From Enterococcus gallinarum NBRC 100675 (GTDB taxonomy: Bacteria > Bacillota > Bacilli > Lactobacillales > Enterococcaceae), in the NCBI RefSeq assembly GCF_001544275.1, contig NZ_BCQE01000006.1, positions 110,324 to 174,323 of the forward strand: a stretch of DNA of 64,000 bases, in the 5' to 3' direction. The notes under the pieces are model-generated. The model worked only from the letters and a program-made list of their open reading frames with translations. It made no database searches and was not told the DNA's origin. A program made the translations under genes and the position numbers. This document shows, piece after piece, positions 1 to 8,562 of the stretch; position 1 is the first letter of the stretch, and the number at the start of each line of letters is the position of its first letter.

Positions 1-40
1 AAAGCAATTCGGTCCCTACTGCAATAATCTCTGCCTTCAT
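1..40 (-). CDS. cinA: CinA, N-terminal fragment (runs off the window)
   Basis: Only the first 13 codons are inside the window. Read on the minus strand from an ATG at 40-38 they give MKAEIIAVGTELL, the conserved start of CinA (MoaB-like fold, competence/damage-inducible protein, NMN deamidase family). A GGAG ribosome binding site lies just upstream. The position directly downstream of pgsA on the same strand matches the common Firmicutes order pgsA-cinA-recA, which supports the call despite the short match. Confidence 0.75.
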   Translation of the reverse strand, partial: MKAEIIAVGTELL

Positions 41-86
41 TTCATTACTCCTTCATTATCAACTACGTTGTAATTGATTTTTTTTA

Positions 87-117
87 CAAAAAAAGTTCAG
101 AATTCCTCTGAACTTTT
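87..117 (-). terminator. Intrinsic terminator after pgsA
   Basis: An 11-bp perfect inverted repeat (91-101 with 107-117) has a short loop. Read on the minus strand it is followed by a run of U, so it ends the pgsA transcript just before cinA. Confidence 0.7.
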
Positions 118-122
118 AGAAA

Positions 123-704
123 TTACATTGAACCTTTAAAAACACTGGCATTTTTAATAAAATAATCGATTCCCGAATAAATTGTAAAGATCAAACATAC
201 ATACAACATGATTTGATCCAATGGAATGCCTATGAGTGAAAAAGGAAGATTGTTAATAAATAAGAAAATAATGGCAACCATTTGTGTTGCTGTTTTGATT
301 TTTCCAGGCCAAGCAGCAGCAAGAACTTCACCATGATGCTCTACCAGCAGTAGCCTTAAGCCAGTGACTGCTAATTCTCGACAAATGATAATAGACACTA
401 CCCAAGCTGGAGCCTTATCCAATTCGACCAACATAATAAATGCCGTCATTACCAACATTTTGTCCGCTAAGGGATCGGCAAATTTCCCAAAATTGGTAAC
501 CAATCCTCTGGAACGAGCAATCTTACCATCCAGCCAATCCGTAATGCTTGCAACAGCAAATAGAATGGCTGCTATCAGATGTGTTGTGAGTAAATCGACA
601 CCTCCAATATCCAATGTTCCTAAATCAATGGGCAATGCCAAAACTAAAATAAATATAGGAATCATTATAATGCGTAATACAGTTAATTGATTAGGTAAAT
701 TCAC
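123..704 (-). CDS. pgsA: CDP-diacylglycerol--glycerol-3-phosphate 3-phosphatidyltransferase
   Basis: PgsA makes phosphatidylglycerol phosphate from CDP-diacylglycerol and glycerol-3-phosphate, the committed step to phosphatidylglycerol, cardiolipin and lipoteichoic acid anchors. The 193-residue protein is a typical multi-spanning member of the CDP-alcohol phosphatidyltransferase family. The signature DG-x2-AR-x8-G-x3-D-x3-D is complete at residues 56-81 (DWLDGKIARS, then GKFADPLAD), carrying the metal-binding aspartates. The start is a GTG preceded by GAGGAG. It lies between the RodZ-like gene and cinA on the same strand, as in many Firmicutes. It is of interest because pgsA mutations are linked to daptomycin resistance; I see no defect in the motif here. 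Confidence 0.95.
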   Translation of the reverse strand: MNLPNQLTVLRIIMIPIFILVLALPIDLGTLDIGGVDLLTTHLIAAILFAVASITDWLDGKIARSRGLVTNFGKFADPLADKMLVMTAFIMLVELDKAPAWVVSIIICRELAVTGLRLLLVEHHGEVLAAAWPGKIKTATQMVAIIFLFINNLPFSLIGIPLDQIMLYVCLIFTIYSGIDYFIKNASVFKGSM

Positions 705-815
705 AAAATTTGCTCCTCTCTGACAAATATTGTACGAAAAAAACGGAAGTCATGCTACTACAGCACTTGCCATAGGAACAACGTTATTTTTCTACAAGTT
801 AATAGTTCTTTCTGA

Positions 816-1721
816 TCAGTTTGTTTCTTGATACTCAATCGCTAAATGCACATTTTTTTGGAGCAATTTATACTGAGGATCATCAAAATCGATTTTTTGT
901 CCGTTTGCGGCAATCTGGATATTTTGGCTTGCACCAAGAACAATAGTTGCATTCGTTGCACTTGCTGGCAATGTCATCGATTGGACTTCTCCCGCTTGTA
1001 AAGTATATTGGTAGACATAGGCATTGTCTACAAGAATGCCTACCCAACATGAAGCATCTAATCCAGTTAACTCTAATTTAATTGGGTCCGTTGCATCTTT
1101 GACTGAAATCGTGATATCTGATTGGGAAGATTCTCCCTTGGTCATAGTCATTTCTTTCTCACTAGATTCTGTGCTGCTAGAAGATTGAGTCTCTGACTCA
1201 CTCGTTTCTTTGCTTGCTGTCGATTCCACCGTGCTTGAGGTTGATGTATAGGCTGAATTCTCAACCACTGGTGCCGAACTACCTTGAATCATAGGGGTTG
1301 AATGTCTGTCTTGCCAAGCCATATATCCAACAATACAGATAATAGTGACTGCTACTAATCCTAATAAAATCATTGGTAAGTAGCGGGATAAAAACGTTCC
1401 GCCTTTTTCCTCTACATGCAAAGCTTTTCTCGAACCGCTTACGGTCTCAGGTTGAGGTCTTTTAGGCAGTGGTTCTGCCAATGTATCTTTTCCATCAAAT
1501 ACAGCAACTAATTTATCTCCGTCCTCACCTACAGCGGCGGCATATTGACGAATAAATGCACGAACATAAAAAGTTCCTGGTAATTGTTCAAAACGATCGG
1601 CTTCGATTGCCTCCAAATACCTTTTTTGAACTTTTGTCATTTGCTGTAATTCATCTAATGAAATATGTTTATCTAAACGGGCTTGCCGTAATTTTGCTCC
1701 AATCGTAGTTTCGTTGGCCAC
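816..1721 (-). CDS. rodZ: RodZ-like helix-turn-helix membrane protein (YmfM family)
   Basis: This 301-residue protein has an N-terminal Xre-type helix-turn-helix (about 8-65), a basic linker, one membrane helix (about 114-136), a long Ser/Thr/Glu-rich stretch (about 150-205) outside the membrane, and a C-terminal beta-rich DUF4115 domain (about 210-298). That order is RodZ, which links MreB-type or division machinery to the wall in rods. In cocci such as enterococci the partner is less clear; a role in cell shape or peripheral wall synthesis is inferred from the family. The start is GTG with a modest GGAG upstream. It precedes pgsA, as ymfM does in Bacillus subtilis. Confidence 0.88.
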   Translation of the reverse strand: MANETTIGAKLRQARLDKHISLDELQQMTKVQKRYLEAIEADRFEQLPGTFYVRAFIRQYAAAVGEDGDKLVAVFDGKDTLAEPLPKRPQPETVSGSRKALHVEEKGGTFLSRYLPMILLGLVAVTIICIVGYMAWQDRHSTPMIQGSSAPVVENSAYTSTSSTVESTASKETSESETQSSSSTESSEKEMTMTKGESSQSDITISVKDATDPIKLELTGLDASCWVGILVDNAYVYQYTLQAGEVQSMTLPASATNATIVLGASQNIQIAANGQKIDFDDPQYKLLQKNVHLAIEYQETN

Positions 1722-2053
1722 TCAATCATCTACTCCAGTCTTTACTATTCATTTTATGGAAAGCAAACACTTGGATCGGAAATCCACTTCGTTTCTCCTT
1801 GTCATCCTTGGATTGCTTAATTGATAGGTTATTTATTAAATATAACATTTTTACTCTTGCTTTTTCATCATAAATGAAAATTGTTCAATCAGTATCATTT
1901 AAAGAATACCATAAAAAAAATTGACTGAGGATAACATTCAAACAAGTCGCAAACAAAATTTAATACTTTTTGATTTCATTACTCATTCTTCTACAAAAAC
2001 AAGAGCCATCTATCAGAAAATGCATAGACGGCATCTTAAACAATGACGATTAA
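1722..2053. other. Gene-free stretch between ymfH and rodZ
   Basis: About 330 bases without a credible gene. It contains the likely end of the ymfH transcript near 2005-2032 and, by position, the promoter of the rodZ-pgsA unit. It is AT-rich; I see no RNA gene or repeat. Confidence 0.5.
2005..2032 (-). terminator. Probable terminator after ymfH
   Basis: A 9-bp stem (2005-2013 with 2024-2032, one G-U pair in the minus-strand RNA) is followed by UCUUGUUUUUG. It lies just past the ymfH stop. The U-tract is interrupted, so efficiency is uncertain. Confidence 0.5.
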
Positions 2054-3352
2054 TCAGTTAGTTTTAGTTGGTAGCAAGTAAAACCGACTGAATGCTTTTT
2101 GATCAATGAATACTTTAGCAGCAGATCGAACATCATTGAGCGTGATTGAACGTATAACATCTGGCAAATCAAAGAGTGTTGTTTCGCCAAATAAGCTTTG
2201 TGTAAATTGATTAGCAATAAATTCTAATGAATTGAGAGATTGAAAATATTTACCCAGCATTTTTTTCTTAAGTAACTCAAGATTCTTCTCGTTCATTTCA
2301 GGATCATTTTCATAATTCAATAAAATTTCTTCAACCGCTTGAAGCATCTCTTCAGGGTATTCTGCATCTCCAGAAAAATCAGCAAAGTAAAAACTTCGAT
2401 CCAAACTTACTTCGAAACCAAACGTATCATCAATAATTCCTTGATCATACAACCTTAAGTAATTAGCTGAAGTATTACCTAAAAGTAATTGGAACAATAA
2501 ATTCAAAGATTGTTTATATCGTAGCAACTCCCGACCTTCCGTCGGACGTTTCTCCATATTCCCTTTGATACCCAAAACACCTTTTGGTCGCGTAACGGGC
2601 ATCCTCATAATACTTTCTGGAATAATTTCTTGAACGGTTTCTTCCGGAAAGTGACGCTTAATTTCTTTTGCTGCAGAAAAAGTTTTTGCTGCCTGGTTTT
2701 CTCTGATCCAGTTCATTGTCTCTTCTGGATCGATGTTTCCAACTATGAACAAAGTCATATTGCTTGGGTGGTAGAATGTATGGTAGCACAGATAAAGATC
2801 TTCTGCTGTGATGGCTGCTATACTTTCAACAGTCCCAGCAATATCAATGTGAAGCGGATGCTTTGGGTATAGATTCTTAATGACACCAAAAAATTGTTGC
2901 CAGTTAGGATCATCATCATACATCTGAATTTCTTGCCCAATGATCCCTTTCTCTTTCTCAACCGTTTCTTTCGTAAAATAAGGCATCTGTACAAAATCTA
3001 AAAGAGTTTCTAAATTTTTTCGAATTTGATCGGTAGCCGAAAAAAGATAACTCGTTTTTGTGAAGCTAGTAAATGCATTGGCTGATGCTCCTTGTTGCCC
3101 AAATTTTTGAAAGACATCACCGTCTTCTTTTTCAAAAAGTTTATGCTCTAAGAAATGGGCAATACCATCTGGTACAGTATGCATCGTTTCATTCGCATAA
3201 CCAAAATGATTATCGATAGAACCATAATCTGTACTAAAAAGACCGTATGTTTTATGAAACCCTTCTTTAGGTAATAAATAAACTGTTAATCCATTGGGTA
3301 ATATCTCGTTATACAAGACTTCATTTATTTGATTATAATGTTTTTTATTCAT
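2054..3352 (-). CDS. ymfH: M16 family zinc peptidase, YmfH-like
   Basis: A 432-residue member of the pitrilysin (M16) family. The inverted zinc motif HxxEH is intact (HFLEH, near residue 66-70), followed about 75 residues later by the expected glutamate region (KEKGIIGQEIQ). It is therefore likely to be the catalytic partner of the neighbouring motif-less homologue, as M16B peptidases work as active/inactive pairs. The ATG at 3352 is preferred because AAGGAG lies 8 bases before it; a TTG six bases further upstream is in frame. It overlaps the end of the upstream peptidase gene, which implies translational coupling. The substrate is unknown; related B. subtilis YmfF/YmfH are poorly characterised. 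Confidence 0.85.
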   Translation of the reverse strand: MNKKHYNQINEVLYNEILPNGLTVYLLPKEGFHKTYGLFSTDYGSIDNHFGYANETMHTVPDGIAHFLEHKLFEKEDGDVFQKFGQQGASANAFTSFTKTSYLFSATDQIRKNLETLLDFVQMPYFTKETVEKEKGIIGQEIQMYDDDPNWQQFFGVIKNLYPKHPLHIDIAGTVESIAAITAEDLYLCYHTFYHPSNMTLFIVGNIDPEETMNWIRENQAAKTFSAAKEIKRHFPEETVQEIIPESIMRMPVTRPKGVLGIKGNMEKRPTEGRELLRYKQSLNLLFQLLLGNTSANYLRLYDQGIIDDTFGFEVSLDRSFYFADFSGDAEYPEEMLQAVEEILLNYENDPEMNEKNLELLKKKMLGKYFQSLNSLEFIANQFTQSLFGETTLFDLPDVIRSITLNDVRSAAKVFIDQKAFSRFYLLPTKTN

Positions 3353-4613
3353 GATCAAGCTCCTTATCTAAAAAGAATACGGCTTGAAGTTCGATCTTTT
3401 GAGCAATTTTTTGAACATCTGTGACCGATACCTCTTCCAAACGCTGTATAAATTGCTCTTCACTCATTTTAGTATTCGGTACCCACTGATTAAGATATTC
3501 TGTTTCAATCAAAGACTGTGGACTATCCAACGATAACAAAAACTGATTTTTAAGCATAGCTTTTGTCTGGGCCAATTCAGCCTCTGTAATTTCTCCTCTT
3601 TGTAAACTTTGAAGTTGTTGTTCAATCAAAGTAAAGACTTGATCCCGGTTACTGCCATCAATTCCTGTTTGAACAGATAAATAACCTCGAAATGTATCCA
3701 CATTACTTGATGCATAGTAAGCTAAGCTCTCTTTTTCTCTAACATTCATAAATAGTTTTGAATGAGGAAATCCGCCAAATAATCCATTAAAAACCATGAG
3801 AGAGAAACGTTCCGGTTGATTATAATAAACACCCGTACGATAACCTAAGTTCAGTTTTGCCTGAGTCACAGGCTCTCTGACGATTTTCTCGCGGATAATA
3901 TTTTCCAAATCTTGACGATAAAAAACAGAAAGATCTTTTTCAGGACGATTTTCAAAGGGTAGCCCCTTCATAACTTCAATTACTTGATCTTCTTCGACAT
4001 CCCCAATCACAAAAATATCTACAGGATCTTCTTTAATCATAGAACTATATGTTTCTGTTAGTTCTTTTGCCGTTACATCTTCCAAATCTTCAGGACGACC
4101 AAAACTTGGAAATTTTTGATTGTCACTTTTTGAAAAAAATAATTCTTGTAAGCTTAATGAAGCAAACGCCTGTTTATCCTCAGCAATACTTTTCATATAA
4201 GCAATCAAATTGCTTTTTTCGATCGTAAAATTTTTTGATTCAAATTCGTCTTGAACAATATTTGGGAAAAAAAGCACTTCTTTCAAAAAAGAAACGGCTT
4301 GGGTAAATAGTTCTTCATCAGCAACATATTTTCCGTTGACGAACGACATCGCTGCATTGACTTGATGAAGATCCCCTTTTTTATTAACATTCATGCCAAA
4401 GCTTGCTCCATACAATTCTGCCAGTTGCGTACTAAAGGCTGTTTGAGTGGGATAACGCAAACTAGTTGTCTCTAATAAACTCGTCAATAATGTGCGTTTC
4501 GCAGCCGTTTCAGCCGCTAATTGCGAAGTAAATCGAATAAAAACACGGATTGTTTTATATTTTTTAGTCGGCAAAACCGTAAGTCGAACATTTTTTTTTA
4601 GTTCAATTGCCAT
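3345..4613 (-). CDS. ymfF: M16 family peptidase homologue without zinc motif, YmfF-like
   Basis: A 422-residue M16-fold protein whose N-terminal region, where HxxEH should be, reads LLETTSLRYPTQ, so zinc ligands and the catalytic glutamate are missing. It should form the non-catalytic half of a heterodimer with the product of the overlapping downstream gene. The Ala/Tyr/Arg-containing C-terminal substrate-grip region (KESLAYYASSNVDTFRGYLSVQTG) is preserved, as expected for the partner subunit. AGAGGTG precedes the ATG. The two genes overlap by a few bases. Function in proteolysis or peptide maturation is inferred from the family only. Confidence 0.83.
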   Translation of the reverse strand: MAIELKKNVRLTVLPTKKYKTIRVFIRFTSQLAAETAAKRTLLTSLLETTSLRYPTQTAFSTQLAELYGASFGMNVNKKGDLHQVNAAMSFVNGKYVADEELFTQAVSFLKEVLFFPNIVQDEFESKNFTIEKSNLIAYMKSIAEDKQAFASLSLQELFFSKSDNQKFPSFGRPEDLEDVTAKELTETYSSMIKEDPVDIFVIGDVEEDQVIEVMKGLPFENRPEKDLSVFYRQDLENIIREKIVREPVTQAKLNLGYRTGVYYNQPERFSLMVFNGLFGGFPHSKLFMNVREKESLAYYASSNVDTFRGYLSVQTGIDGSNRDQVFTLIEQQLQSLQRGEITEAELAQTKAMLKNQFLLSLDSPQSLIETEYLNQWVPNTKMSEEQFIQRLEEVSVTDVQKIAQKIELQAVFFLDKELDHE

Positions 4614-4762
4614 AATGCACCTCTTATCCTCTCAAAAATCATCTCTTCAATTATAGCATAATGCAGAATGTTTCCAGAAAAATTACTCATTTTACGGGCG
4701 TATATTTTTATAAATCATCGTTTATTCGTTATACTAAGAATAAATTTAAAGGAGGTTTGTTT

Positions 4763-5206
4763 ATGATCAAGGAATTTAAAGAATTTATTTTGCGCGGAAA
4801 TGTGATTGACTTGGCTGTTGGGGTTGTCATCGGGAGTGCCTTCACAGCGATTGTCAACAGTTTGGTAGAAGGTCTTTTAACACCATTAGTTTCGCTGGTA
4901 TTTTCATTTTTCGGCAGCGAAGATGCATTTTCAGGACTTGTTTGGGAGCCTAAAAAAAATGTCGTCTTTAATTTCGGTCAAGTGGTTACTGCAATTATTA
5001 CATTCTTGATTACTGCTTTTGTTCTATTCTTAATCGTTAAAGCTGTGAATAAATTGCGCAATCTTCATCAAAAACCAGTTGAAGAAGAAGAACCAGAAGT
5101 TACTGCCGAAGACTATCTTCAAGAAATTCGTGACTTATTGAAAGTACAAACAGAATCCCGCACCAATATCACAACTAATGATATAAACCGTGATCCTTTT
5201 AACTAG
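4763..5206 (+). CDS. mscL: Large-conductance mechanosensitive channel
   Basis: MscL opens under membrane tension to release solutes during osmotic downshock. The protein has 147 residues: an amphipathic N-terminal helix (MIKEFKEFILRGNVIDLAVG), TM1 with the glycine-rich pore segment (GVVIGSAFTAIVNSLV), a periplasmic-type loop, TM2 (about 73-95) and a charged C-terminal bundle. An AAAGGAGG site sits seven bases before this ATG, which decides the start against longer upstream in-frame options. It is monocistronic and divergent from the YmfF-like gene. Confidence 0.95.
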   Translation: MIKEFKEFILRGNVIDLAVGVVIGSAFTAIVNSLVEGLLTPLVSLVFSFFGSEDAFSGLVWEPKKNVVFNFGQVVTAIITFLITAFVLFLIVKAVNKLRNLHQKPVEEEEPEVTAEDYLQEIRDLLKVQTESRTNITTNDINRDPFN

Positions 5207-5333
5207 ATAGTTTTTTAGAATGATTCGAACAATAATGGATAGCTCTTGAAATCAGAAAAGCTCTGGCAAATACATGTCAGAGCAGAGAGTTATTCATGAT
5301 TTGTTCATCTTTTTTTATAAGTAATGACTGCTT

Positions 5334-5771
5334 TTATTTCTCTTTTCTCATAACCACATGTAAAATTCCATCTTCATCAAAAGGATCGGAAACAGTGACA
5401 AAATTATATTTCCCGTAAAATTTCTGCAAATGCGCTTGAGCTTCGATTTCAACCGGAGCATTTGGATAGAAACGATTTAGTTGTTTGATAATTTCTTGTA
5501 GCAATTGATCCCCATGCCCTTGTCCACGGAACAGAGGATTTACTAAAACTCGACCAAAATGAACTGTGTCTTCGATAAAATATATCCTTGCATAAGAAAC
5601 AAGTTGTTGCTGTTCATCAAAAATACAAAGATGTTTAGCAATCAAATCAATTGCATCTACTTCCTGATAGGGACAATTTTGTTCTACGACAAACACTTGA
5701 GTACGTAAAGCAGCGATTTGGTGAAATTCTAATCCGGTCATCTCATGCAACTCTTTCATCATAACAATCAT
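5334..5771 (-). CDS. ElaA-like GNAT N-acetyltransferase
   Basis: A 145-residue GNAT-fold protein. The N-terminal LRTQVFVVEQNCPYQEVD block is the hallmark of the ElaA subgroup, and the acetyl-CoA pyrophosphate loop appears as VNPLFRGQGHGDQLL (Q/R-x-x-G-x-G/A). The C-terminal FYGKYNF/V strand is also typical. The acceptor substrate is unknown for the family. It is a single gene between mscL (convergent) and veg. I am confident of the fold, not of the substrate. Confidence 0.8.
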   Translation of the reverse strand: MIVMMKELHEMTGLEFHQIAALRTQVFVVEQNCPYQEVDAIDLIAKHLCIFDEQQQLVSYARIYFIEDTVHFGRVLVNPLFRGQGHGDQLLQEIIKQLNRFYPNAPVEIEAQAHLQKFYGKYNFVTVSDPFDEDGILHVVMRKEK

Positions 5772-5807
5772 TCTACTATCTCCTAACTAATCTATAATAA
5801 AAAATAC

Positions 5808-5839
5808 AAAAAAAGAGCTAACATTTTGTCAGCCCTTTT
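5808..5839 (-). terminator. Intrinsic terminator after veg
   Basis: Minus-strand RNA folds as AAAAGGGCUGAC/GUUAGCUCUUUU around a short AAAAU-type loop, with two G-U pairs, followed by U residues. It starts within a few bases of the veg stop codon. Confidence 0.75.
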
Positions 5840-5843
5840 CTGA

Positions 5844-6089
5844 TCAAACAGCTTTTGTTAAAAATTCAATCTCAACCGTTCGAGTAAGAATATCCGAATA
5901 ACTATAGGAAACACGTTCGAACGAATTTTCGTTTGGATCTAAATCCACGACAAACACAGAAGGGTATGTTTCTGTCAAAACACCACGGCGTTCCGTTTGA
6001 CGTTTACGCCCAGTTTGAGCAACCAGCATGATTTCACTGCCTATACGACCTTCTAAATCTTTTTTGATTGTTGCTAAAGTTGTTGGCAT
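5844..6089 (-). CDS. veg: Veg protein (DUF1021)
   Basis: The 81-residue product starts MPTTLATIKKDLEGRIG and contains GRKRQTERRGVL and YPSVFVVDLD, the conserved core of Veg. In B. subtilis Veg stimulates biofilm matrix genes by interfering with SinR; enterococci lack SinR as known there, so the role here is open. The small SH3-like/OB-like domain suggests nucleic acid or protein binding. I place the start at the internal ATG since homology begins there and a GAGGTG site precedes it; further in-frame upstream codons exist but look non-coding. Confidence 0.88.
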   Translation of the reverse strand: MPTTLATIKKDLEGRIGSEIMLVAQTGRKRQTERRGVLTETYPSVFVVDLDPNENSFERVSYSYSDILTRTVEIEFLTKAV

Positions 6090-6176
6090 CGCATTCACCT
6101 CAAGCAACAGTATACTATAATTTACAGAAAATTTCAAGTTTACCATAAAATAATTATTCTTTCAATAAGATTTTCT

Positions 6177-6737
6177 CTAAGGGTTCATAAGAAGCGCTCT
6201 CAATTTCTTTTTACCACGGTTGTAAGCGCTTTTAATTTGTTGCAGCGGAAGTTCTGTTTGTTCTGCGATTTGTTCAAGTTCTAATCCTTTCAAGTAATTC
6301 ATTATAACGATTTGCTCTAACTTCGAAAATGGCGAATCGTATTTATTCATAGTTTCTTGAAGCATTAAATACTTCTCCGCTTTTTCAGTTTGTTCATTTT
6401 GATCGGAGAGAAAATTTGGTCCTTCATGAGAAATTTTTTCTTCAAGAGAAGAAGAATTTAATTGTGCTTTTCTTTTTTGTGCTTGTTGCAACCGTAATAA
6501 ACTGCAGACGCGATTTTCAAACGAGCGTTTGAACAAAACTCCTAATGTTGTTCCACGGTTTTCATCATAGGCTTGCAGACATTTGTTAAAAACAATACGG
6601 CCTTCTTGCATCCAATCATCTAAATCATAATCTTTGAGATAATATTTTTTGTACATAATCTCGACGATAGGGCGATACTTGAAAAACATTGCTTCAAATT
6701 CTTCTGAACTCCTACTGATTGATTCGTTTGATTTCAT
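6177..6737 (-). CDS. sigH: SigH/ComX-like alternative sigma factor
   Basis: A 186-residue sigma-70-family protein. Region 2 is visible at about 13-80 (KYRPIVEIMYKKYYL, then DLDDWMQEGRIVFNKCLQAYD, which binds core and the -10 element) and region 4 near 130-183 (FSKLEQIVIMNYLKGLELEQIAEQTELPLQQIKSAYNRGKKKL, the helix-turn-helix for -35). The location after rlmB and yacP is exactly that of spo0H/sigH in B. subtilis, so this is the positional orthologue in a non-sporulating coccus, related to streptococcal ComX. Targets are likely late competence genes, by analogy only. Its ribosome binding site lies inside a 14-bp hairpin (see the separate entry), implying tight translational control. Confidence 0.85.
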   Translation of the reverse strand: MKSNESISRSSEEFEAMFFKYRPIVEIMYKKYYLKDYDLDDWMQEGRIVFNKCLQAYDENRGTTLGVLFKRSFENRVCSLLRLQQAQKRKAQLNSSSLEEKISHEGPNFLSDQNEQTEKAEKYLMLQETMNKYDSPFSKLEQIVIMNYLKGLELEQIAEQTELPLQQIKSAYNRGKKKLRALLMNP

Positions 6738-6740
6738 TTT

Positions 6741-6786
6741 GTTACGCTCCTTTTATGCTTAATTTTTGGTACAAAAAGAGCGTAAC
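6741..6786 (-). promoter_or_regulatory. Hairpin that sequesters the Shine-Dalgarno of the sigH-like gene
   Basis: The minus-strand RNA reads GUUACGCUCUUUUU, an 18-base loop, then AAAAGGAGCGUAAC, AAA and the AUG. The arms pair over 14 positions with a single G-U wobble. The complete AAAGGAG site is inside the 3' arm, nine bases from the AUG. No U-run follows on either strand, so it is not an intrinsic terminator. It lies in the 94-base gap between yacP and the sigma gene. Confidence 0.8.
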
Positions 6787-6831
6787 ATATTCTTGTTCAT
6801 TAGTTTCTCATTTAACGAACCAACTTTGTCC

Positions 6832-7350
6832 CTAACTCAAATCATGCAGTTTTTTTTCTAATTCAGCTAATTGTTCAGGCGTCCAAGGAGAGTTTCTGCG
6901 AAAATTTTCAAATTTGATGTCTGTTTGATGCTGATGGATTGCTTCTTCTGTTTTTTCAATACTTTTATAAAGCTCTCGAGCAGAAGTTCGCAACGCACCT
7001 TGAGAAAACACAACCCATTGTTCTGCTAAGTCACTCGTTGCAACTGTTACTTGAGTCAAACGGTCATTCAATTCTCCAGCGATGCGTTCGATATAGCTGT
7101 CAGCAGTTTCACCTTCTTCAGTAAAGATGACTTGTAACTGATATTTACTATAGCTTTGAGTAACACCGGGAACCAATTGCGCATCAAATACAACAATAAT
7201 CTCTAATCCTTCGTATTTTGAATAATTGGATAATCGATGCAATAACGCCTCTCTTGCATCTTCTAAACGATCTTGGTTTTTTAATAAGACTAATTCAGGC
7301 CAAGCACCAATCATATTATAGCCATCGACGATTAGCAGGGGCGTTTTCAT
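6832..7350 (-). CDS. yacP: NYN/PIN-domain RNase, YacP (Rae1-type)
   Basis: The 172-residue protein begins LLIVDGYNMIGAW and contains DAREALLHRLSNYSKYEGLEIIVVFDAQ and ETADSYIERI, the conserved acidic residues of the NYN (PIN-like) nuclease fold. B. subtilis YacP/Rae1 enters the ribosome A site and cleaves specific mRNAs in a translation-dependent manner. Its start overlaps the end of rlmB by four bases (ATGA arrangement), so both are co-translated in the cysS-mrnC-rlmB-yacP unit. Confidence 0.9.
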   Translation of the reverse strand: MKTPLLIVDGYNMIGAWPELVLLKNQDRLEDAREALLHRLSNYSKYEGLEIIVVFDAQLVPGVTQSYSKYQLQVIFTEEGETADSYIERIAGELNDRLTQVTVATSDLAEQWVVFSQGALRTSARELYKSIEKTEEAIHQHQTDIKFENFRRNSPWTPEQLAELEKKLHDLS

Positions 7351-8174
7351 TGCGGCGCCCCATTTCGAATAGTAAAAGCTTGATACATTAATAACCCAGC
7401 TGCCACACTAGCGTTCAAACTTTGTACATGACCAGTCATCGGAATCGTTAACATCTCATCAACTTCTTTTTTCAATCCTTCACTCATTCCTCGACCTTCA
7501 TTGCCGATAATCAATCCCGCTGCCCCTTGAGCATTCCACAAACGGTAATCAGTTCCTTTCATATCCGTTCCAAAAATCCAAAAACCAGCTTGTTTTAGTT
7601 GTTGAATCGCTTGGCTTAAATTGGTGACACGAGCAATCGGAATATGTTCTACAGCACCAGTAGAAGTCTTCACGACTACAGGAGTGATTCCTACTGCACG
7701 GTGTTTCGGAATAATGATTCCGTCTACCCCACTAGCATCCGCTGTTCTCAGGATTGAACCAAAATTATGTGGATCTTCTAAATTGTCTAGAATCAAATAG
7801 AATGACTGCTCTTTTGTTTGTGCCAATAATTCATTCAGAGATAGGTATTCATAAGGGGTGATCGCTAAAATCACACTTTGATGGACGCCTTGATTGCTCA
7901 TCTGATCGAGCTTTTGTTTTGGCACCCACTTGACTGGGACAGACTGTGCGCGAGCAGCTTCTTTTAACCCATCGATTTTTTCCCCTCTGGCATCCTCTGC
8001 CATAAATAATTTATTCCCGCGTCCTTCTTTCAACGCTTCAATCACCGCATGATAACCGAATACAAAATTCTCATCTATCATTTCAGTTGTTTCTTCACGA
8101 AAATTTTTTCTAGTGTGCTGTTTATTTTTTACCGTGTTTTGACGCGACGGTTTTCTTTGTTTCTTTTCCCTCAT
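7347..8174 (-). CDS. rlmB: 23S rRNA (guanosine-2'-O-)-methyltransferase, TrmH/SpoU family
   Basis: A SpoU-type 2'-O-ribose methyltransferase: a substrate-binding N-terminal domain ([20 protein letters not shown]) and a knotted SAM-binding domain with motif 1 ([21 protein letters not shown]), motif 2 ([14 protein letters not shown]) and motif 3 ([14 protein letters not shown]). By family it modifies G2251-type positions in 23S rRNA; YacO of B. subtilis is the closest known. The start at 8174 gives a lysine-rich 30-residue leader overlapping mrnC; an internal ATG at 8081 ([11 protein letters not shown]) is where family homology begins and is the alternative. Confidence 0.9.
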   Translation of the reverse strand: MREKKQRKPSRQNTVKNKQHTRKNFREETTEMIDENFVFGYHAVIEALKEGRGNKLFMAEDARGEKIDGLKEAARAQSVPVKWVPKQKLDQMSNQGVHQSVILAITPYEYLSLNELLAQTKEQSFYLILDNLEDPHNFGSILRTADASGVDGIIIPKHRAVGITPVVVKTSTGAVEHIPIARVTNLSQAIQQLKQAGFWIFGTDMKGTDYRLWNAQGAAGLIIGNEGRGMSEGLKKEVDEMLTIPMTGHVQSLNASVAAGLLMYQAFTIRNGAPQ

Positions 8175-8562
8175 CTTCTTCCCCTACTTTCTTGATACAC
8201 CACGCTACGAGCGTGTCTAAACGATCCTGTTGCTTTGTTAAGTGTAGATACCCAATTAAGGATTCAAAGCCTGTAGCAATGCGATAGGTGGTTACATCAG
8301 CATTTTTCGCACTGGTATGGCTTTTACTATTTCGTCCACGACGGTAAAAATCATATTCTTCTTCAGTCATTATTTCTTCATCAAGCATCTTTTGGATCAA
8401 TGCCGCCTGAGCTTTTGCTGATACATAGTGTGTCGCCATATGATGAAGCTGATTAGGTCTTGTTTGTCCTTGTTCAATCAAATAGTCCCGAATGTATACT
8501 TCATAAACCGCGTCCCCAATATAGGCTAACGCTAGTCCGTTCAACTGTTTGTAATCTCTCAT
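8122..8562 (-). CDS. mrnC: Mini-ribonuclease III
   Basis: Mini-III is an RNase III catalytic domain without a dsRNA-binding domain and matures 23S rRNA ends. The 146-residue protein has the helix with [20 protein letters not shown], which holds the conserved acidic residues of the RNase III signature, and the later [11 protein letters not shown] block. The ATG at 8562 overlaps the cysS TGA (ATGA) with GGTGGAG upstream; an in-frame GTG 15 bases earlier is less likely. The order cysS-mrnC-rlmB-yacP matches B. subtilis. Confidence 0.92.
   Translation of the reverse strand: MRDYKQLNGLALAYIGDAVYEVYIRDYLIEQGQTRPNQLHHMATHYVSAKAQAALIQKMLDEEIMTEEEYDFYRRGRNSKSHTSAKNADVTTYRIATGFESLIGYLHLTKQQDRLDTLVAWCIKKVGEEDEGKETKKTVASKHGKK

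Noticed and set aside
6741..6786. Reading the sigH leader hairpin as a terminator
   Set aside because: Neither strand has a U-run after the stem, and the 3' arm is the ribosome site itself.
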